In this document: positions 7,652 to 11,361 of the stretch, in pieces | How positions within the stretch are numbered: position 1 is the first letter of the stretch | Layout: each line of letters begins with the position of its first letter | From: Bacteroidales bacterium UBA4621 | GTDB lineage: Bacteria > Bacteroidota > Bacteroidia > Bacteroidales > Paludibacteraceae | DNA: 11,361 bases | Assembly (NCBI GenBank): GCA_002387325.1 | Contig: DGIN01000037.1 | Location: 377 to 11,737 of the forward strand | Direction of reading: 5' to 3' | Notes under the pieces: generated by a model | Database searches by the model: none | The model's input: only the letters and a program-made list of their open reading frames with translations | Told to the model about the DNA's origin: nothing | Position numbers and translations under genes: made by a program

Positions 7652-8288
7652 TTATTTCTCTAATCGTTGTATCTCTTTTTTGATTTCTTCTATCACATCC
7701 CCATTGGCAATTGTTTTCTTACCATTGTCATCTTTATATGAGTATATGTAGAATACTTTTCCTCCGTATTGCTGCTCAAACATTACATGTGTTTCATGTT
7801 GGAGTTCATACTCTTTATGTATCTCTGCCAACTGAATGCCTTTATTTATCGGCTTTATCTGTAATCCTATGAACTTACCATTCACCTCCACAAAGAAATC
7901 AACATTAAACAATCTATCCCATTCATCTGGTGCAGGTTGAACTGGTATATTTATTTCATATTGTAGCTGTCCGTATATTGTTTGAATTTCTGTGGTATAA
8001 CCATCATAAGTTCTATCAATGACCAACTGCTTGATGAAATCAATACAATCTTGTTCCGTTATGTCAGCTACTTCTGATTGTATAACTTCTGTAATTTTTA
8101 CATACAACTTGCGTCCCAATTCTTCAATATGTGCTTCTGTTTTCACGTTGGCATAGTAATACGCCCTCCATTCCTCCAATGATTTTAGGACTGCACTTGC
8201 GTATGGATTCAGATGTAGCTCCTACATTACGCTTAAAATTCAACTGAAACCGGTTAGTCGCACTATTTAATATCCACTCTTTCGCCAT
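7652..8288 (-). pseudogene. MjaI-family type II restriction endonuclease, broken by a 1-nt frameshift
   Basis: An ATG at 8288 opens MAKEWILNSATNRF and continues through NRFQLNFKRNVG and IRKCSPK, the N-terminus I recognise from MjaI-type endonucleases. This frame stops at a TGA (8126-8124) after 54 residues. The rest, LEEWRAYYYANV onward, is in another frame, where it begins at a TTG (8179) and runs 175 codons to the TAA at 7652-7654. Removing one A from AAAA at 8183-8186 joins them as ...CSPK-S-LEEWR..., giving 211 residues, a plausible full size. The PD-(D/E)XK-like core would be Asp94 in VDFFVEV and QIK at 107-109 of the downstream piece, followed by a Gly/Lys-rich tail. Family members cut CTAG, so that is the expected target. 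The gene lies 7 bp after the methyltransferase. A sequencing error, or TTG initiation giving a truncated enzyme, cannot be excluded. Confidence 0.85.
8183..8186 (-). other. Frameshift site in the restriction gene
   Basis: Four consecutive A residues on the minus strand follow the CCT proline codon. With three A's the reading would be Pro-Lys-Ser-Leu-Glu-Glu-Trp, continuous with both halves. With four it runs into a stop codon 20 codons later. The run is short for slipped-strand phase variation, and no recognised programmed +1 shift signal or adjacent stop codon is present. A fixed mutation is the simplest reading. Confidence 0.8.
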
Positions 8289-8295
8289 ATCTTAA

Positions 8296-9579
8296 CTACA
8301 ATGATAGGAATTTCTGTTTATATTTATATTCTGTTTCGTTGTCCACACAGACTTTCCCGTCTCTTATGAGATGTGCATTCACAAACGTCCTGTTTTCCAA
8401 GTACAGATACGCCATCAGCGTGTTGGAGTCATCGTACTTAACCTCATCATAGGTCATATATACTTTTTTCCCTTGTACAAGCTTACGCAAATATTCCGTA
8501 GAAACATTTTCATACATAGGGTTGGTCCGAACTCCTATCAAATGAATATGAAGACCTGTATTCTGCACAACAACCTCTGGTGAGATTATCTCCTTGACAG
8601 TATACAAGTCCATGCGTTTGTTGTGCGTAACAGAATCTATCTTTGAACCATATTGTAAAGATTTTACATCTATCTGCTTATTTATCTTATGGGTATCCGT
8701 AAAATGATATGGCAGCTGTTTTAACTCTTCGGTAAAGATATTGGCCTCCACCGGCTGCTGTTGTTCTACCACTATTTCATCATCAGAAAATAGGCTGTAG
8801 CCGCTTACTTTCTCTCTTATAATAGGTATATACTGTTCGTTTATCTCATAGCCGACAGAATTGCGTCCCAACTTTTTAGCAGCCAGCGACGTTGTCCCGC
8901 TACCCAAGAACGGATCTAATACTACCTCTTGTGGAAAAGAAAACATCTTAATCAGCCGATGCGGCAATTCTTCAGGAAACATTGCCAAATGCTTGTCTTG
9001 CTTTGCACCACCAAAATACCAATGTCCGCTAAAATACTTATTCCACTCCTCATTAGTCATCTTAGCATTCTCTTTCTGCTCGGTTGTTGGAATGGGAGCT
9101 TTTCCTTGCTTCTTGAACAACAGAATATACTCAAAGTCCAGTTTAGCCACGCCGTTGCGAGGATAAGGAAAACTTCCCATAACAGAAGCCCCACCTGTGG
9201 TATTCATCGTTGTTGTCTTCTGCCAGATAATCTGCCCCATAAAATCAAATCCCAATATCTCACAGAACTTGATTATCTCCGTATGAATGGGAATAACTTT
9301 GTATCTTCCGTAATATACCGAGCGTGCGAATTGGTCTCCTATGTTTATACACAAACGACAACCGTCATGCAGCACACGATAGCACTCCTTCCACACCAAA
9401 TTGAGATTGTTGATGTACTCTTCATAAGAGTCATTAAAACCTATTTGATGTTCGTTGCCATAATCTTTCAATTGCCAATAGGGAGGTGAAGTCACAATCA
9501 GATGTACTGATTGGTCTTTCAGCTCCTGCATACTACGGCAGTCCCCGCAAATGATTCTATGTTTGGTATGGCTTGTCAC
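8296..9579 (-). CDS. Beta-class DNA methyltransferase with dead SNase-like C-terminal domain (MjaI-type modification enzyme)
   Basis: This is the modification half of the restriction module and methylates DNA from S-adenosylmethionine. Motif IV is TSPPYW at residues 30-35 and motif I, DPFLGSGTT, follows at 222-230. IV before I is the beta-class order, and SPPY usually indicates N4-cytosine methylation. The target-recognition region would lie at about 85-195. With the MjaI-family nuclease next door, CTAG is the likely site. After a linker (about 262-323), residues 324-427 look like a staphylococcal-nuclease fold: HLIGV, STEYLRKLVQGKKVYMTYDEVKYD, LMAYLYL, FVNAHLIRDGK. The positions of the SNase catalytic Asp21, Arg35, Asp40, Glu43 and Arg87 do not carry those residues (for example His346, Arg351, Pro354 and Thr387), so nuclease activity is not expected. 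It starts at GTG, overlapping the DUF2764 stop as GTGA. It is AT-rich compared with the flanking genes. Confidence 0.93.
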   Translation of the reverse strand: MTSHTKHRIICGDCRSMQELKDQSVHLIVTSPPYWQLKDYGNEHQIGFNDSYEEYINNLNLVWKECYRVLHDGCRLCINIGDQFARSVYYGRYKVIPIHTEIIKFCEILGFDFMGQIIWQKTTTMNTTGGASVMGSFPYPRNGVAKLDFEYILLFKKQGKAPIPTTEQKENAKMTNEEWNKYFSGHWYFGGAKQDKHLAMFPEELPHRLIKMFSFPQEVVLDPFLGSGTTSLAAKKLGRNSVGYEINEQYIPIIREKVSGYSLFSDDEIVVEQQQPVEANIFTEELKQLPYHFTDTHKINKQIDVKSLQYGSKIDSVTHNKRMDLYTVKEIISPEVVVQNTGLHIHLIGVRTNPMYENVSTEYLRKLVQGKKVYMTYDEVKYDDSNTLMAYLYLENRTFVNAHLIRDGKVCVDNETEYKYKQKFLSL

Positions 9580-10295
9580 TCCAATTTTATTCCTTTTTTC
9601 ATGTCTGCCACCAACTCGCGGAACACCTGTTCGCCGTGTTCCACCGTCAGCAGCGACCAGCGGTTGAGCATCTCCGCCTGCAGGTAGTATGCCAGCACGT
9701 TCTCAATAGAGAAATCGACAAAGAGCGTTTCCTCTTCGAGCCATGCAAAACGCAATGCGTCCATACGTTTCTCGCGTTCCATCAGGTTGTCGATGTCCAC
9801 CAGGGACATCACCTCTTGCAGGTTGTCCATCACGCCGCCCAAGCCGAAGTCTTTCTGCTGCAGGTTCTTGCGCAGAATATCCGCCACCTCGCCTTGTCCG
9901 ACAATCATTTTGCGTACGTCAAAACCGTGTTTGCGGCAAATAGCAGCCACCAAGACATTGTTCATATCCCGATTGTAGGCAAACCACGCACGCACAAACT
10001 TGTTCTTGCTATGCAGTCCGTGTTCATAGAGCAGTTGTGTACGCAAATCCGCTTCCGAAAGGGTATTGCGTGCATCTTCCCACCAAACAGGCTGGTCGAT
10101 AATCGAATCGTCATATCGCTCAATGAGTTCGCTTATCTCGGGGGCATTGCTCTTCAGCCGGAGCAAATCCAGCAATGGTTTGTCTTTTTCCGACAGGTTC
10201 TCCTCAAGCAACAGCAAGAGCGACTCCATCGTCATAGGAGCCTCGCCGCCTGCTTTCAACTCGGGCAGCCCCGCCATTAAACATTCGTATCCCAT
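9576..10295 (-). CDS. DUF2764 family V-ATPase-associated protein (probable C-like subunit)
   Basis: This gene family sits between E and A in Bacteroidota, Chlamydia and spirochaete V-ATPase operons. It is thought to replace subunit C, the socket that links the central shaft to the membrane ring. That role is inferred from position and alpha-helical composition. The 239-residue protein opens with GYECLMAGLPELK, matching the usual Tyr-rich ...LVAGLP(E/D)L start of the family, and contains no membrane segment. Helical stretches rich in Leu, Glu and Arg run through most of it. The C-terminus GIKLE ends at a TGA that overlaps the methyltransferase GTG start. The ATG at 10295 was chosen because the upstream frame contains TAG codons within the 9-bp repeat array and an in-frame ATG at codon 7 would cut into the conserved start. 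No Shine-Dalgarno is visible. Confidence 0.88.
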   Translation of the reverse strand: MGYECLMAGLPELKAGGEAPMTMESLLLLLEENLSEKDKPLLDLLRLKSNAPEISELIERYDDSIIDQPVWWEDARNTLSEADLRTQLLYEHGLHSKNKFVRAWFAYNRDMNNVLVAAICRKHGFDVRKMIVGQGEVADILRKNLQQKDFGLGGVMDNLQEVMSLVDIDNLMEREKRMDALRFAWLEEETLFVDFSIENVLAYYLQAEMLNRWSLLTVEHGEQVFRELVADMKKGIKLE

Positions 10296-10296
10296 A

Positions 10297-10350
10297 GTAT
10301 TCCGGATTTTCCAGAAGTTCCAGGTGTTCTAGAAGTTCTAGATATTCTAG
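10297..10350 (-). repeat. Six-unit 9-bp tandem repeat filling the atpE-DUF2764 gap
   Basis: Six consecutive 9-bp units run from 10350 down to 10297, each beginning C(T/C)(A/G)GAA. Examples are CTAGAATAT, CTAGAACTT and, closest to the start codon, CCGGAATAC. They occupy almost the whole space between the atpE stop (10355) and the DUF2764 ATG (10295). The first three units contain CTAG and form TTCTAGAA/TCTAGA palindromes. The later three drift to CTGG and CCGG. The array therefore serves as the translation-initiation region of DUF2764. Confidence 0.85.
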
Positions 10351-10354
10351 TTTT

Positions 10355-10945
10355 TTATTTTCCGAAGAGCAACTCTATCAGTTGCGGGCGGAGGAACTCT
10401 TTGAAATACTCAACGAACTCTTTCTCTCCGAAATCGAGTCTGTAACCGCCTTTGCATGGTACGATAGCGAAATCTGTTTTGATACCCTTGATCTCTTCTA
10501 TCTTCACCCCTTTGTCCAATGCCGCTTTGGCATTAGCCTCAAAGTAGTTTGTCAGGGCTTCAGCGTCCTTTGTCTCGATAGTAACCTCACCGTCCTTAGC
10601 CATTTCAGTTGCCAGTTTGGCAATGATTCCCTGCATAAACGCAGGGTCTGCCGTAGCGGCTTTGACGCTATCGGTTACCACTTTGCCGGTCAGGAGGTTT
10701 GTAACTTCTGTACGCAACGCACTGACACTCTGCTCGGCAAAGAGTTTCAACTCGGCACGTGTATTCTTATCCAGTTCTTGTGCTTTGGCTTCGGCAGCAG
10801 CCAGTTTGGCTTGTGCTTCTTTCTCGGCACCGGCTACAATCTCAGCCGCTTTCGCATTGGCAGCATCAATAATCTGTTGCGCCTCTTGATTACCTTTCTC
10901 TACGCCTTCTGCATAGATTTTGTCGGTCAATTCTGATAAGTTCAT
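10355..10945 (-). CDS. atpE: V-type ATPase subunit E (peripheral stalk)
   Basis: Subunit E forms the peripheral stalk that keeps the A/B head from turning with the rotor. The 196-residue protein has a long Ala/Glu/Lys-rich helix (about 10-95) that includes GNQEAQQIIDAANAKAAEIV and repeated AxAxAQE patterns, typical of E. A small globular C-terminal domain follows (about 100-196) and ends in FLRPQLIELLFGK. The length is within the usual 180-210. It is the first gene of the operon, with about 110 nt of leader after the predicted promoter. The ATG at 10945 is preceded by an A-rich stretch without a clear Shine-Dalgarno. No gene for the usual stalk partner G/H is visible anywhere in the operon. 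Confidence 0.93.
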   Translation of the reverse strand: MNLSELTDKIYAEGVEKGNQEAQQIIDAANAKAAEIVAGAEKEAQAKLAAAEAKAQELDKNTRAELKLFAEQSVSALRTEVTNLLTGKVVTDSVKAATADPAFMQGIIAKLATEMAKDGEVTIETKDAEALTNYFEANAKAALDKGVKIEEIKGIKTDFAIVPCKGGYRLDFGEKEFVEYFKEFLRPQLIELLFGK

Positions 10946-11060
10946 TGTATCTTTGTATTTTATATTTTCCTATGAGGTTGGTATATGGAAAATTGTTTTT
11001 GCGTGTTATGGTAAACAGACTTATGTTTTCCTGACTATATTTTTCAAAAAAAAAATCGCA
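10946..11060 (-). promoter_or_regulatory. 5' leader of the V-ATPase operon with alternative hairpins
   Basis: In the transcript, a UUUUCC segment (10987-10992) can pair with GGAAAA just before the atpE start (10964-10970; 7 bp, 16-nt loop). It can instead pair with an earlier GGAAAA (11026-11031). The two pairings exclude each other, but both are short and A/U-rich. No known riboswitch class is recognised. The evidence for function is weak. Confidence 0.3.
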
Positions 11061-11092
11061 CAAAGGTACGAAAAATAATCTGCTCTGACAAA
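11061..11092 (-). promoter_or_regulatory. Bacteroidota-type promoter of the V-ATPase operon
   Basis: On the minus strand, TTTG (11092-11089) is followed after 20 nt by TACCTTTG (11068-11061). This is an exact match to the Bacteroidota housekeeping promoter TTTG-N19/20-TAnnTTTG. Transcription should begin around 11054-11056, giving a leader of about 110 nt before atpE. It begins at or inside a run of ten T's (11046-11055). No second promoter of this form was seen immediately upstream of the methyltransferase or atpA, so the whole cluster probably depends on this one. Confidence 0.88.
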
Positions 11093-11168
11093 CGTTTATT
11101 CCATAAAAAGTGATTTGTTAAACAAGTCTGCCACTTTTCTATGTTATACAACATCTATCCGTTGTTTA

Positions 11169-11189
11169 TTTGGCAAAATCTGTGCCAAA
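11169..11189. repeat. Inverted repeat upstream of the operon promoter
   Basis: TTTGGCA (11169-11175) and TGCCAAA (11183-11189) form a perfect 7-bp inverted repeat with a 7-bp spacer. It lies about 77 bp upstream of the -33 element. The size and symmetry fit a dimeric regulator site, but no particular regulator can be named. Confidence 0.4.
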
Positions 11190-11295
11190 ATTCGCATTTA
11201 CATCATTCTTCACGCACCCCGATTTTCCAAAATTCTTATCCAAAAGGAATAGTACAAAACGGCATTACGAAAACTTCATCAAGACAATGTTTATA

Positions 11296-11333
11296 CACTT
11301 TATGCAGTATCAAAAGTGCATAAAGTGCATAAA
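11296..11333. repeat. 11-bp inverted repeat with an extra direct copy
   Basis: CACTTTATGCA (11296-11306) is the exact reverse complement of TGCATAAAGTG (11317-11327), with a 10-bp spacer. A further TGCATAAA follows directly at 11326-11333, overlapping by two bases. The layout of three half-sites looks like an operator. No U-tract adjoins the stem on the plus strand. Confidence 0.5.
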
Positions 11334-11361
11334 AAACGGGCTTATCGTATCGGAAAAAGCC
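11333..11361 (-). terminator. Possible terminator of an upstream minus-strand gene
   Basis: On the minus strand, GGCTT (11361-11357) can pair with AAGCC (11343-11339), followed by CGTTTTTT (11338-11333). A GC-containing stem followed by a six-T run is the usual intrinsic terminator form. The stem touches the window edge and may be longer. If real, an unseen gene on the right is also transcribed leftward and ends before the V-ATPase promoter. Confidence 0.45.

Larger units (their letters stand above)
11093..11361. other. Non-coding region upstream of the V-ATPase promoter
   Basis: This AT-rich stretch contains the inverted repeats and possible terminator listed separately, plus a small TTGTT-A-AACAA palindrome at 11115-11125, about 22 bp upstream of the -33 element. 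The only open frame near 60 codons (11141-11323, +) has no recognisable domain, and its composition looks like non-coding DNA. No RNA gene is recognised. Confidence 0.6.

Noticed and set aside
7652..8179. Endonuclease annotated as a complete 175-residue gene starting at TTG 8179
   Set aside because: The conserved N-terminal segment lies just upstream in another frame and joins perfectly after removal of one A. The TTG is an internal leucine codon of the ancestral gene.
8183..8186. Phase-variable homopolymer switch in the restriction gene
   Set aside because: Four A's are too few for frequent slippage. A fixed mutation or an assembly error is more likely unless reads show length variation.
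8299..8610. Active secreted thermonuclease domain
   Set aside because: The domain has no signal peptide, sits at the end of a cytoplasmic methyltransferase, and lacks all the expected catalytic residues.
10297..10350. CRISPR array
   Set aside because: The units are only 9 bp with no spacers between them, and no cas genes are nearby. This is a plain tandem repeat.
11141..11323. 60-codon plus-strand open frame upstream of the operon
   Set aside because: It has no recognisable domain, no convincing initiation context, and overlaps the inverted repeats. It is consistent with chance.

Overview
The window comes from a Bacteroidota chromosome, most likely Bacteroidales. The evidence is a textbook Bacteroidota promoter (TTTG, 20 nt, TACCTTTG) on the minus strand at 11061-11092, translation starts without clear Shine-Dalgarno sequences, and a V-type ATPase operon in the gene order E, DUF2764, A, B, D, I, K. 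From memory, that order is shared by Bacteroidota, Chlamydia and spirochaetes. I cannot name the genus.

Layout, left to right. Bases 1-1478 (+) hold the 3' part of polA, DNA polymerase I. Two small palindromic repeats lie in frame in the linker ahead of its polymerase domain, and its proofreading domain looks shortened. A 176-bp convergent gap (1479-1654) holds a palindrome and the probable operon terminator. Everything from 10945 down to 1655 is one minus-strand operon: atpE, DUF2764, DNA methyltransferase, broken restriction endonuclease, atpA, atpB, atpD, atpI, atpK. Bases 10946-11361 are non-coding. They hold the operon promoter and leader, several inverted repeats, and a likely terminator of an unseen upstream gene.

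The V-ATPase genes encode a rotary ATPase. A and B form the catalytic head. D is the central shaft. E is a peripheral stalk and DUF2764 probably a C-like socket. I and K form the membrane motor. The K subunit carries the ligand pattern of the Na+-binding Enterococcus hirae rotor ring, so a sodium pump or sodium-driven synthase is likely.

The most unusual part is 7652-9579. An AT-rich MjaI-type restriction-modification module sits inside this housekeeping operon, between DUF2764 and atpA, and is translationally coupled to DUF2764 by a GTGA overlap. The methyltransferase is a beta-class TSPPYW enzyme with a C-terminal staphylococcal-nuclease-like domain that has lost every catalytic residue. 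The endonuclease is split by one extra A in a four-A run. Its conserved N-terminus survives as a 54-residue open frame (8124-8288) out of frame with the rest. The modification enzyme therefore appears intact while the nuclease appears dead. By family, the expected target is CTAG. Five CTAG sites were found by eye in the window, and three of them lie within 22 bp of a 9-bp tandem repeat in the operon leader just upstream of DUF2764 and the methyltransferase. A second 9-bp-period array fills part of the atpI-atpK gap.
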